Origin: Viola odorata
Taxonomy: Eukaryota; Streptophyta; Magnoliopsida; Malpighiales; Violaceae
Reading direction: 5' to 3'
NCBI GenBank assembly: GCA_963691705.1
Contig: OY829542.1
Location: 42,281,105-42,345,104 of the forward strand
DNA: 64,000 bases
Positions 31,701-42,380 of the stretch are shown in pieces (within the stretch, counting starts at the first letter, position 1; each line of letters starts with the position of its first letter). Both the position numbers and the translations under genes were made by a program. The notes beneath the pieces were generated by a model. It searched no databases. It worked only from the letters and a program-made list of their open reading frames with translations, and was not told the origin of the DNA.

Positions 31701-34630
31701 CCAATCTCCGTTAGGCTTTGGAACTAACACCGGGTTAGCTAGCCAGGTTGGGTATTGGACTTCTCGAATGAACCCCGCATCCATGAGTTTTAGTAACTCT
31801 TTCTCGATAGCTGCTACTTTCCCTGATGAAAAAGCACGTCGTTTCTGCTGAATAGGCTTGGCATCAGGGCTAACGTTTAGTCGATGTTCCACAATTTCTC
31901 GCGAGATTCCGGGCATGTCCGCTGGTTTCCATGCGAATTCTCCCTTGCATTTTCTTAACAGACGGGTTAGTTGCACGTTCTCTTCGGGGCTCAGTTTCTC
32001 ACTGACCAAGAGATTCGCTTCACTGTCCCTACCGATAGGTATTGACATCATCTGATCTAGCGGCTGAGTGTGTTTTTCTTCTTTATCGTCGAAAGGATCA
32101 TCTGCCACGCAAACATAGCGGTCACAACTCCTTTGAGTCATAAGCGAATAACACTCAGCTGCCAGTTTCTGGTCTCCTTTGATTGAGACCATGCCATCCC
32201 ACGAGGGGTATTTCATCCGCAGGTGTTTTTGGGATATCGCTGCCCTGAAACGATTGAGGAACGGTCGCCCCAGTATGGCGTTATATGGTAACGTTAGGTC
32301 CACGACCAGGAATAATAGCTCTTCAGATCGCTTGGAGGTGTCTTCTCGGAAGTACACTGGCAAGGATGTTATTCCAGCTACCGGAATCGGTACCCCATCA
32401 ATCCCAACAATTGGCCTCATGCATGGCGCTAGCTCGCCGTCAGGGCGTTTCATCAAGTTGTATTCTTCCAACGAAAATAGATTTACTGCGCTCCTGTTGT
32501 CAACAAGGGTTCTTCTCACCCCGTGACTTCCAATGACAGGTGTTACTACCAACGCGTCGTTATGCGGGAAAACAATGCCTTTTTCGTCTTCTTCTGAGAA
32601 GGACAATATCATTCTGTCTAAGGCACTGATCGCCTCAATTTTTACCTGCGCGTTCTCTCGCTTGCGCTTTTCCCCAGGATTTGGCGTTTGTGGTATGACC
32701 TCCTCGAAGTAGGGTGTTCCCCCGGCGATGATATTAATCATAGGCATCTGATCGCTATGAACAACGAGAGCTTCTCTATTCTGTCCTAGGGGAATTGCGT
32801 TAGCCCCCGTAGCGTGTGAAGGTGTTTGCCTCTTATCAGTTGTCATTCCAGTTGGGTTGTTCCTGGCCCCTTCTCTTGCCTTGGTGGCAAATTCTCCAAG
32901 GTAACCCTCTTCGACCAATCGCTCTATGGCCAATTTTAGTTCTCTGCATACATCTGTCGAATGTCCCTTGACCTTGTGGAACTGGCAATACGCATTTTCC
33001 CTTCCCCTCATGATCACTCCTGGCTTCACAGGAGCTGGGTATCGAATGGGCAGATTTCGCTGTTGGACTATCGCTAGGATTTCCGCCCTTGGGAGTATAA
33101 GAGATGGAAGATCAGGATCATATATCCGGCCCTTTGGCGGATCTGCTTGTTTCCGAGTAGGGGACCCTCCGGGTTTTCCTTTCGAGAAATTGTCTCTCTG
33201 CCGGTTAGAGGCCTTGGCAGTATGCTCTTTTCGTTGTCCATGATCCTCAGTGGGTCGCTTGTCAGGGGCGCTGCTATGCGGGGCGTTAGGGGCCAAGTAT
33301 GGGTCCGTTGGCATGTTTCGGATCCATTCCCTATTTTCCTCCTCTTCCATCCTCGCATAATTATGCGTTTTTAGCCTCAACGCATCCAGGGTTAACGGCG
33401 GGTCCACCGTTAACGTGTCTCTCAATTTTCCGTATCGACAATTGCGTTTCAGGGCCTCAACCGCAAAATCAATAGTGACCCCTGGCGTTAGGGACATTTC
33501 AAGATCAAATCGACCTAAAAAGTTGTTCAATGATTCCTGCGGTTTTCGATGAATATCGAATAGTGCAGCTGCTGACTTCCTGATAGGAATAGTCGTGCTA
33601 AACCGACTTTTGAATTTTTCTTCCAGTTGAGAAAAATTATCAATAGACCCGGCCGGGAGTCCCTCAAACCAAAGATGTGCCACTCCTGACAGCGTCATTA
33701 CGAAGATCTGACATAATACAGCATCACTGCGGGTTTGGAATTGCACAAAGTCTTTCACCTTATTGAGGTGAGAAATGGGATCTTTCGTGCCATCATATGA
33801 TTCTGCAGGGAGTTTCACATACCGATGGACCCTGTGGTGCCTGACACGGTAACTGAACGGATGGCCAGCGTTAATATCAGGGACCCCACGAGGCTGATGC
33901 GGGTGTGGAATTTCAACGTCATATCTGGGATACTGAGGGTCATATTCTTGATACCGTCTGAGAGATCGGTTGCGGCTTCTTGGAGTTCTAGCTCGTCGAC
34001 CTCTGCTGCTAGATCTCTCACTGTATCTAGGAGATTGTTCTCGGAATATCTCCCCTCGCCGATCATCCCAGTGTTCTCTATACTCATCACGTCGGCGGGC
34101 TACCGCAGGGATAGGGATTTCCCCCCTGTATTGTCCAGAATGTTCAACAGGTCCACGCGTGAGCGGCAAATATTTATGGGGGCCGATGAGAAAGGTAAGG
34201 AGGACAGGAGTCCCCTAGATTGTCGGGGCGATAATGGTCGTTCGTTGACAATGGACGGAGTGAAAACTACTTGGGAGGACACACCAGGTCTCGAGGCATG
34301 AGGAGTAAATCCAGCAGCCATCTCTGTCAACTGATCCAATTGAGCTTGGAGAGCTGCTATTGAGCTTGCGAAAGGGTTGTTTGCTTCGCCTATCGCGGAT
34401 CTACTTGCTTGGGGGGTAGAATGACTGGTTCCCGCTATGTGGTAAAAAGGGGAACAAATCTGGAATATAATTTCTTCTGTACTTTGCCCAGGAGGAGGAT
34501 CTGATTCTCCCGCAGTGACATCTTGCACTGGGGTAGAGATATCAGAGGTAGCGAAAGCAAAAAGTCGTCGGCGGGTGTTGTAGGGGATGTTGGAGGGTTG
34601 GGACAGCGCGAGATCTGACTCCGAGGCCAT
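28758..34630 (-). pseudogene. Tat-B gag-pol polyprotein
   Basis: Gag starts MASESDLALSQP at 34630 and shifts frame near 34170. From there one frame runs to 28758, with stops only at 31160 (TAG), 30422 (TGA) and 29390 (TAA). Domains: gag core (about 33800-33360); zinc knuckle CQFHKVKGHSTDVC (about 32990-32945); protease, with DNGSA changed to DNRSA (about 32500); reverse transcriptase with YVDDIL (about 31398-31383); RNase H (31010-30600); second archaeal-type RNase H (about 30530-30060), a hallmark of Tat; integrase HHCC finger (about 29840-29690) and DDE core with NGQAEVTNR intact. It keeps the pol C-terminus lost in Tat-A (ending ARLKLYHTRN). Not functional because of the stops. Confidence 0.9.
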
Positions 34631-34694
34631 AACCCTTCTAGCTTCGGGGAGGAAGGAGCTTGGTTATTAAGGATGCTCACTTAATAGAACCAAT

Positions 34695-34713
34695 GCTCTC
34701 AATGAAAGCACCA
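34695..34713 (-). other. Tat-B primer-binding site
   Basis: TGGTGCTTTCATTGAGAGC on the minus strand, 3 nt inside the 5' LTR. The same sequence follows the LTRs of Tat-C and Tat-F. I cannot assign the tRNA by eye. The leader from LTR to gag is 86 nt in Tat-A, Tat-B and Tat-C alike. Confidence 0.7.
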
Positions 34714-34716
34714 ATT

Positions 34717-35252
34717 TGATAAGAATTTGTCTTCTGCCGAAGGATATATGGAGAAATTGGTCCTCTCAGATCAGTGCCCACGACGGTCCGCAGTACCTGC
34801 AACGGAAACACTCCGATGCTTAAGTCAGTATGTGTAGTGAATTTGGCAGAGCTTGGGCTAGTAATTCGTACTTACCTTCCTCCTTTGTGGGGGAAGTATT
34901 TATAGATAAAAATGGAGCGTTTCTCAGTGATCTGGATCATAAGGGGCTAACGCTCCCGTTGGAGGGGGTTAGAATTCCCCGTTGGTGGAGTGAGCTATCG
35001 GGGTAGGTGTTACCTATGTGAGGCAATGCCTACACCCCAAACGAGAAGCTTGTCTTGGACTGGGATGGGGTAGCGCCGTCTGTTATAACAGTGTTGAGTG
35101 TAAGACCCCTCCGCTGATGTCGACCATCCCAGCGTTAGTCACATAGAGGGAGGCGATAGCCTCGATGCTGTCTTTGCGGTAGGAACAGTAGTTGTACCCT
35201 CTTCTCAGGGTGTAAGACGAAAATGCCCTTGCCGATAGGCGGATTGTTATCA
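34717..35252 (-). repeat. Tat-B 5' LTR (536 bp)
   Basis: Plus reading TGATAAGAATTTG...TTGTTATCA. It is 21 bp shorter than the 3' LTR because the hairpin TACGCCGGAGGGGGTCTCCGG is missing. The TATAAATA box is present (minus reading near 34905). The target duplication TCTTG follows at 35253. Confidence 0.85.
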
Positions 35253-35738
35253 TCTTGTTTCTTTTTCTTATGCTTTCGTATGTAAATCCAGATGTTAAGG
35301 CCGCTCTGGCCATGAATAAAAGGTTGTTTCTATTATTCTTTACCCTTTTCCTTTCCTTGCTTAATTTATGGTTGTGTTCGTTGGGGGCATTTGTTGCGAG
35401 CCCAACTAAAAATGAGCCTTCCTCGGGACGCAGCACTGCAACGGTTATGTCCTGGGAACAGGCAATGAATGTCCTGCTTCAATTGTTATCTGAGTCGTCT
35501 TTCCGGGGGTGGGTGGTTGGACGGTTTTTTGGTGCCCTTTGATTGGCGCAATTAACGAACGAGTATGCCTGTGCCGGATCGGCTTCTGCAATTACGGTTA
35601 CTTTTCCCAGGTGCCTTAATTGTTTTTTAGGGGCACGCGAGAGAATCGGAGCGCCTCCTTGGCTATTTAAGGGAGTTACTTTCCTTTTTTCCGTTCATCT
35701 TCATCTTCTCCTTTCTCTTTTGCTCATTTGTAGGTTGA

Positions 35739-36161
35739 ATGGCAGATTTTTACTTTTTGAGTGCCGTGGATCGCGACTCCCTACCAACCCCTCCGACCTC
35801 GCCGGACTCAGATCATCCTCCTCTGTCGCCACCGTGGAGGCCTCCAGTCCGTCGAGGGGGCCACAAGAGGCGAAAGGAGAAAGCTCCCAAGGTATCCACC
35901 ACGTCTTCCTATCCTTCTGGCTCCGCCTCCCAGGAGGGTAATAGACGCTTCCCCTCGCCTAACTGTTCGCTGGAAAAAGCTTTCTCCCTTGATGCTATCG
36001 CTGGACCGGTAGCGTCTTCTACTAAGGATGAGTCATGCCCATCAGGGTTCGGCCTGGAGAGGGGAGCGGACAAGCCTTTTCCTTCTGCTGACGAGAAGAT
36101 GCCATTTTTGGACGATGATGGGGTCTACCACTATGGTATCTACTGGCCTGATGAGGATTAG
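35739..36161 (+). CDS. as2 of Tat-A, 140 aa, open
   Basis: The only unbroken copy of as2 in the window. It starts MADFYFLSAVDRDSLPTPPT and ends in a Tyr-rich acidic tail (YHYGIYWPDED). The Pro-rich, basic first half (PPWRPPVRRGGHKRRKEK) is followed by a Ser-rich, acidic second half. It is probably largely disordered, and no known domain is recognised. The upstream TATTTAAG box (about 35664-35671) matches the other copies. ORFs starting at 35543 and 35761 are other frames. Confidence 0.55.
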   Translation: MADFYFLSAVDRDSLPTPPTSPDSDHPPLSPPWRPPVRRGGHKRRKEKAPKVSTTSSYPSGSASQEGNRRFPSPNCSLEKAFSLDAIAGPVASSTKDESCPSGFGLERGADKPFPSADEKMPFLDDDGVYHYGIYWPDED

Positions 36162-36403
36162 TACCTTTGCGTTAGATGTACTGTATGTGCCTTTTGGCGT
36201 TTATGAATAAAGTGATGCTTTCCATGCTTGTCTCTTTGTTATTGTCTTTCCGTTAGCATGTCAATCTTGTGGATAACGTTGGCTAACGCGGGGCTTAGCC
36301 TCGCTGAGGTAATCATTTCACAACTATCTGACTGGGTGAACTTTGTCGCCATTTTGGGGGTCGTGACGAATAACTTCTCTTTTTAGATTCCTTTAATATG
36401 GTT

Positions 36404-36413
36404 CCACGTGGCC
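36404..36413 (+). promoter_or_regulatory. G-box of the asX promoter, Tat-A
   Basis: CCACGTGGCC, a perfect plant bZIP/bHLH-type G-box, about 300 bases before the asX start and shared with 3270-3279. TATA-like TTTAAAAAGG follows near 36476. Confidence 0.45.
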
Positions 36414-36704
36414 ATACTCTTTTTACACGCGTCTCAGCATGGTTGGTAGTTCCATTAATGTGGTGGCGTTTAACCCTTTAAAAAGGAGCCCTTTTCTCTT
36501 TCCAATACTTTTTTGCCCTCGTTCCTAAATTTATCTTTCGTCTTCCTTCAGCTTCTTCTCAGACGAACTTCCTGGTCGACCGCCGCCGTCCGCCGAGTCA
36601 TCTGTAAATCTTCCCTTTCAAGGTACCACTTTACTCCTTTTAGATTCCCTATTTGCTGGTTCACTATGGTTAGGACTAGGCCCCGCCAAATTCTCTAGAG
36701 ACCC

Positions 36705-38858
36705 ATGGATCCCGAGGTCGCACAATCCTCCAGTATTTTTACATGCGATGTGGTTCTGAGGGCCGAATTGGAGGAGCACGGTATTACTTTTCCCCCCGGA
36801 TATGAGCCCTCTGTTCCTGATAGTGATATGCGGCTTCATAATCCGGCGTGGGGTTTCTGTAGGCTGCTTTATTTTAAGATGTTACTCTATGGTTTTCACT
36901 TTCCGGTCCATGATTCAATCCTAGCGCTGCTGTGGGAGTATAATCTTAATCCTGCCCAGATAACTCCTTCTTCCTAGTGTGGGGTTTATGCTTTTCTTCG
37001 CGCTTGCGAATTGAAGAACATTTTCTCCCCATCCCTCAATTTATTTCACAAATTCTTTAGTACGAATTGTCACAATTGTTTAATCGACATCACTCCTCGG
37101 TGGGATGACGCGTTCGTGCAGTCATTTTGGCAGCGGTTTCGCGGCTTTGAGAGAGGTGTGGCTGACTGGAAAAGTAGTTTCTTTGTCCTCGAGCTACCGT
37201 CGCGTTTGTGGCGCATCAACTTTAACCGGGAGCTCCTAGGCCCCGTTTGGACAAATCCCACGATACTGACCAGGACTGAGCTAGCACAAGCTAACGCTTT
37301 GTTGGACGAGGGTTCCTGTTACCGTATCCGTGATTTTGCCTTATACAAACCTCTGGAGGAGTACGTTATGGGTGAGTCTGTCTTTTCTTACATTTTCTCT
37401 TGCGTTTGTCCCTTGTCCTTACGCATTTTTCTGGCAGGAGACGCTGACGGTCGATCACCCGACAATGCTGACGCTCTTTTAAATATAACGCCGCTTCAGA
37501 CTTTACCAGCCTCTCCCCCTGCCAAATATTCTAATTGCCCAAGCGCTCGGCCTCAAAGGGGAAGGACTAAGACGGTCGCCCGGGGCGGGCGAAGGTTTAG
37601 CGGATCCGTCTGAGCTTCTCGTTTCATCGAGAATTGGCTACCAGATCGTCGCGGGAGAATAGACTCGAGTTGACCCTCAACAAGGGTATCTGATAGTGAC
37701 GACGAGGATATGGATGTTAAACCAGACCTCCGCCATGCTTCTCCCTCCCTCTGTAAAAAACTTCGAACGGGCTCGATCGGCCAGGCTGCTGGAGTTTCTT
37801 CTGCCAGCGTAACGGCTACTTTCGTACCCGCCGCTTCGTCTAAGGCAAGTACCTCTCAAACGGTGCGGATTATCGAGGCGTCGACTGCCGCCCACTCTAC
37901 CGAGGTAGGGGTTCCACTGACGACAAGCTCCTCCCTTTCAGCTAACGCTCCTGATTCTCCTATTTCTCACTGCATTCCTGATGTGGTGGTCACGCCTTCC
38001 GTCATAGTTCCAGTTGCTGAGTTACCGCCTAGGGCCCTTCCACAGTTGTTCTTTACCCCTATCTCGAACGTGATTGCTGAGGGTTCCTCTTCGGTTCCAA
38101 CAGTCCGTCTTTCCTCCCACGATCCTAACAGGACAACGAGCTATCGTATGAAGTTGAGAGGATTCTGCTTTGACGGTCTTCGCGCCGTCGGGGTGTCTAA
38201 TCCTTTTTCTAGAGATGAGCTTACCGCGCCTTTGGTAGGGGAAATGATGAGCTCCCGCGAGGAGAAAGAGAAATTTCTCCAGCTTTCTTCGCAGGCTCGC
38301 CATTGGCTTGTTCTGAATGACTCTCTGGATACCTTCCGCCATCTGAACTATCTGTTCGAGATTCACGATCGCGAGTCGCGAAATTTTTCTAGCGCGATAT
38401 GCGCTTAAAAGGTGCAGCTTGACCGAGCGGCGGACCATGTGAGGTTGCTATCGCGTCTTTATGATGAGTCACAAAAGGAACTAAACAGAGAGAGATCCAT
38501 CGGGAAAGCAAAAATGGAAGTTCTGGAGGCAGAATTATCGTTGGAAAAGAAGAAAAATCTCCTTCTCCGCGAAGAGATGCTGGTTCGAGACGAGGAGCTT
38601 GCTAGGACACCGCTGAAAATGGAGTGGTGGAAAAAGAAAGTCTTAGAAGCCTTTATTTCTGGATTCGCAGCCCGCTTTAAGGGTGACTCTTCTGATCCAA
38701 CTCAGGTTGCTGACTATATTTCCACCGTTATGAACGAGGCTAGCGAGAGTAGGAATGGCTCGTCTGTTCTGGAGGGAGAAGGGGCTGACGGCAACGGTAG
38801 TGAGGGTACACGTTGTTTAACCTCAAGGGGCGGCTCGAATGCCGCAGCAAATTCCTGA
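36705..38858 (+). pseudogene. asX of Tat-A, four internal stops
   Basis: Exon 1 is 36705-37371, the intron 37372-37437 and exon 2 37438-38858. Exon lengths equal those of Tat-A0. In-frame stops: TAG 36975 (Trp lost), TGA 37611 (Arg lost), TGA 37671 (shared with Tat-A0 at 2012) and TAA 38406 (Gln lost). The 36975, 37611 and 38406 stops fit a single C-to-T or G-to-A change. The N-terminal domain, the linker and the coiled coil (RERSIGKAKMEVLEAELSLE) remain recognisable. The upstream in-frame ATG (MVRTRPRQIL) is followed by TAG, as in Tat-A0. Confidence 0.7.
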
Positions 38859-39139
38859 ATCCCCCCCCCCTTTTGATTGTTATTCCATTCTCTATCTGTA
38901 TTTCTTTTATTCTTCCTTGGAAAGTCACTTGACTTTATTCATTCTGTAATAATGCCGATGCCGTGCGGCCTTTTCCGCAACGTTTGGCTTGTTGTGCTGT
39001 TGCTGTTATTTATTCTTCATTGGTGTCTTTGTGCTGTCGTGTCATTTCGTATGGTCGAGCGGTAAGGTCAGCACTGCTTTTTAGGTCATTTCGATGCTGC
39101 GAAATCCCTCATTAATACGATTTGAAAGATAATGATGAG

Positions 39140-39529
39140 GAGAGACACGTGCCCTTTTTCTGGAGAGACGTTTGAAGCAAGCGCCTTCTTGGGATATGTG
39201 AGTGCTGAAGCGTTTCCTCATCTTTTTCAAATCTTACGCCTTCTCGCGCGTGCCAGTCTCTTTGTCACGCCGTTTCGCCACGTGTCAATTGTTAGCTGGT
39301 CATGCCTTTTTCTACTCTTTTAGGGTTATATATATTGCTTTCCCTATCTCCTTTTTCTTTTTTAATCTCTTCTCTCGTCCGTCGTTACCTTCTGAAAAAT
39401 AGCCCGCGCCGCTCTTTCTTTCCGGTCTGGTCCTCCTGTTGTTCTCTTTGCGAAGGTACATACGCCCTTTCTTTCTTTTTCTCTCTTCTTTTTGTCGATC
39501 ATAACTAAGGCTTGTTCTAAGAAACCTGC
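39140..39529 (+). promoter_or_regulatory. asY promoter and first codons, Tat-A
   Basis: G-boxes at 39146-39151 and about 39279-39284, and TATATATA at 39327-39334. The expected start codon at about 39500 is ATA instead of ATG. After about ten codons (TKACSKKPA) the gene is cut at 39529. The rest of the gene is at 13288-11009. Confidence 0.5.
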
Positions 39530-39697
39530 TAGGGGTGAACAAAACCCGGACCGGCCCGGAAACTGGCCCGGAACCCGCTGTTTTTTGACCCGGACCGGCC
39601 CTTTTTTTTTTTTTTTTAGCCCGGCCCCGAATTTTCCGGGCCTCTAAGTGCTCAAACCCGGGAACCGGCCCGGAGGACCGGAAAAATATATAAATAA

Positions 39698-39728
<31 letters not shown>

Positions 39729-40140
39729 TGCAATATAATAACAAAGTTTCCATTTGGTTTGATGGTTAACTCCTCATCAATCATCTTAATGGGGAGAGGT
39801 TCAAATCCTCTTGGCTCCTACTTTCTATTTTCTTTCTTTTTTCCTTCTAAACTTATTTTTTCTTCTTTCTTTTTTTCTTTTAAACTTAATTAAAAATCCT
39901 CATTTTTTTCTTTTTATTTGTTAATTTAAATAAAAAAATTATTAACGAAGTTCTAATCCTTATTTTTTCCTCTTTCTTTTTTTCGTCTAAACTTAATTAA
40001 AAATCCTCATTTATTTTCTTTTCTTTTTTTTAAACTTAATTAAAAGTCCTCATTTTTTCCATTTTATTTGTTATTTTAAATAGAAAAAATTATTAAGGAA
40101 GTTATGTAAGAACTATTATGAGGAAAAACATTTTCTTCGT
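39530..40140 (+). mobile_element. hAT-like transposon end and AT-rich filler
   Basis: It begins TAGGGGTGAACAAAACCCGG, the style of a plant Ac/hAT terminal repeat. GC-rich subterminal copies follow (ACCCGGACCGGCCC at about 39545 and 39589, and inverted near 39658-39680), as in plant hAT elements. After an (AT)n run come AT-rich direct repeats (AAACTTAATTAAAAATCCTC, 39880-40060). No matching right end (CACCCCTA) is seen. A tRNA-like T-arm (stem AGAGG/CCTCT, loop TTCAAAT, 39795-39811) suggests a SINE remnant. No gene. Confidence 0.45.
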
Positions 40141-40149
40141 AGTAAGAAC

Positions 40150-41760
40150 TAAGAAATAGAAGAGACTGTGGCTGATTGAAAAGCGGTTTCTTCATCGTGA
40201 AACTGCCTTACCGCCCGTGGCCTAGGGGCTTCAATCGGTGTCTTATTGATTCTATTTGGGTAAACCCGACAGTACTATCCACGGAAGAGCTTCGCCAAGC
40301 GAACATGCTGCTAGAGCTAAGTTCATCCTTCCGCATTCGAGAGTTTGCCTTGTACAGGCTTATAGAGGAGTGTACTATAAATAAGTTTCTTTCCTCCTGT
40401 TATCACTTTGACTTATTCAATGTTCTGATATGCCTCGTTGGCAGGTGACGCTGGAAATCAACCGTCGGGCGATAAGGACGTTCCTTTGAACGTGAAGCCG
40501 CTTCAATTGCTGCCGCCTTCTCCTCCGCCTGAGAATTCCAGTCACCCTGCCACTCCACCAAAGAGAAAAAGAATCAAGACAGTTGCCAGGCGCGACATTT
40601 TCAACCGAACCTCTCGCTTCCTTGAGAGGTGGTTGCCCATTCGGAACAGGGGAGTGACTCCGAACCGTCCTAATATTGAAGTAACTGACAGCGGTAGTGA
40701 GGACATGGATATCGACTCTAGGCTTTGTCATACTTCCGCGGCTCAGCGGAAGAAGCTTAGAATAGGAAATAGCAATCCAGTCGCTGAGGCTGCTTTAAAG
40801 AAGGTTAACAGGACTCTTGCTGCTGGAGCTGACACCCTTGGTGGTGCGAGTACTTCCAAAATAGCGATAGTGGTTGAGGCGTCAACCAGCGTTCCTCCTG
40901 ACACTTTCGAGGTTTCGCCAGTGGTCAACTCGCCTCCTTCAACTGCTGCTCCTGACTCTCTTATTTCCTCTTTCATTCCTGATGTCGCTGCACCAAACCC
41001 TGAGCCTGCTGCTACTCCTGACCCTCTGCCGAATGGCCTTCTGCCATTATTTTGCACTTCTATTTTAGGAGTTGGTGATTCCGCTAAAAATTGCTCTCCT
41101 CCCTTTATCGCCAATCTTTCCTCTCAGGGTCCTCAAAGAGTTACTTCCTACCTCTTGGATCTGTCCACCTTTGGTACCAGCGGACTTCGCGCACTAGGGA
41201 TATCTGATCCGCTATCGTGTGATAAGTCGGTAGGCTCGATAGTGAGTGCAAAACTTGGTTCTCCTGGAGATAGGGAGGAGATGTCGAAGCTTCCTCTGGA
41301 GGTTCATCGTGAACGCGCTCTGAATGACGTGCTAGCTAGCTTCTGCATGCTGAATTACTTCCTAGATATCCATAGCGACAAGATTCGAGGTTCCCCTGTG
41401 AAGGTGGCGGAGTTGACGCAACTCCAGAGTGATACCCAGGCAGAGCTGAATGACTGTCGTGCTGAGTTGGCCAGAGAGAAGTCAATAGGGAAGGCAAAGA
41501 TAGAGCTTTTGGAGGCGGAATTGGTGGCTGCTGACAGAAGAAACTCTCTCCTTCGTGAAGAGATATTGGCCCGTGACGCGGAGTTGGCGAAGGTACCCAC
41601 TGAGATATCGCGGTGGAAAGACAAGGCGATACGAGCCTTTGCCGCCGGATTCCCAGACTATTACCGTAGCGGGGCTTTCGATCCTGCCAAGATAGCTGAT
41701 TACGCCTTTAAGAAATTAAAGGATGTAGATGTCGAGGGTGATAAAGGAGTTGTTCTGTGA
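40150..41760 (+). pseudogene. asX of Tat-C, 5'-truncated
   Basis: It begins in mid-domain (VAD, then a one-base deletion near 40174) and continues KSGFFIVKLPYRPW to the old exon end near 40382, where the donor is mutated (ATAAGT for GTGAGT). The acceptor TTGGCAG at 40444 remains. Exon 2, 40445-41760, is fully open for about 437 codons: linker (LNVKPLQLLPPSPP), basic stretch (PKRKRIKTVARR), and coiled coil (REKSIGKAKIELLEAELVAAD). It is the most divergent asX here. The N-terminal part and promoter were lost at the inversion junction. Confidence 0.6.
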
Positions 41761-42049
41761 TTGGCGTAAGGCAACGCCTAAGAGTGTTTTATTTTTCTTC
41801 AAACATTGGCTTCATTTGGCTTGTAATAATTGATAACGCTTGCGTAATAATGATTGTCATTCCGCTCTGAATAACGATTAATTTGCTTCTTGGCATTATC
41901 TTGCCAGCTAATAACTCAGCTATCGCTGAGTCGCGTTATCTCGATTGTTACGTCATCATGCTTGTCTTCTTTTTGATAAAGCGATTCTGCTTTTCGGAGC
42001 ATTTAATGCTCGAGATCCGCTCATTAATGTGAGTGAGGGATCAGGATGG

Positions 42050-42215
42050 TTCAGAGACACGTGTCTGTTCGTCAGGACGCTAGGGCTAGCGTGATTTGAT
42101 AGGATCAAAGCGTCTTCTCGTTTTTCTAGGGTTGCACTCATTGCTCACGCTTGTCACGCGCGCAACGATTATTCCAACGATCGTTTCACTTGGCCTCTTA
42201 GGGTTATAAAACCCA
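42050..42215 (+). promoter_or_regulatory. asY promoter, Tat-C
   Basis: AGACACGTGTCT palindrome with the G-box at 42058-42063, then TATAAAA at 42205-42211, with the asY ATG at 42381. The arrangement is the same as in the other three copies. Confidence 0.5.
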
Positions 42216-42380
42216 ACACATTTCTATTTTCCACTTTCGATAATCTGCTTTCTCTGTATCCTCTCGAATCGTCTTGCATTTCTACTTTTCATCCTTTGGG
42301 TGCTTCAGTTTCCTTCTTAGAAAGGTATTTCTTTATTCCCCTTTATTGTCTTCTTCATCTTTTTGTTTTCTTTTTCCACC

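Larger units (their letters stand above)
20106..35252 (-). mobile_element. Tat-B: complete 15.1-kb Tat-lineage element
   Basis: Minus orientation: 5' LTR 34717-35252, primer site 34695-34713, gag-pol 34630-28758, tandem repeats 28176-28669, four antisense genes in plus orientation (as1, as2, asX, asY; 20842-27706), 3' LTR 20106-20662. It is flanked by TCTTG. By eye the LTRs differ at about 11 bases plus one 21-bp deletion over about 540 bp, so the insertion is fairly young. It cannot move on its own, since gag-pol has stops and a frameshift. Confidence 0.9.
13289..39529. other. inferred 26.2-kb inversion
   Basis: Flipping this segment makes four broken structures whole. Tat-C's two LTRs become parallel with CCATT duplications on both sides (15648-15652 reverse-complemented, and 55848-55852). 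Gyp-D gag N-terminus joins its C-terminus. Tat-A's 5' LTR, pol and asY join asX, as2, as1 and its 3' LTR. Tat-C as2 and as1 join Tat-C asX. About 27 bp of asY is present at both ends (13261-13288 minus, 39502-39529 plus), as expected of staggered breaks. Tat-C lost about 1.4 kb at the right junction. Confidence 0.75.
35253..39529 (-). mobile_element. Tat-A antisense region, right of the Tat-B insertion
   Basis: Inverted copy of 170-4428 of Tat-A0. It carries as2, asX and the promoter and first codons of asY, and ends inside asY at the inversion breakpoint next to a hAT-like end. Confidence 0.8.

Noticed and set aside
1..39529. A very large inverted repeat acting as a hairpin small-RNA locus
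   Set aside because: The inverted similarity is explained by Tat-A0 and the inverted Tat-A cassette. Small RNAs may arise from it, but nothing in the sequence requires a dedicated locus.
39739..39820. A functional tRNA gene
   Set aside because: The T-arm is good, but the acceptor stem and anticodon arm do not fold.
39530..40140. Complete hAT or MITE transposon
   Set aside because: Only one terminus is visible. No matching inverted end or 8-bp target duplication could be found.
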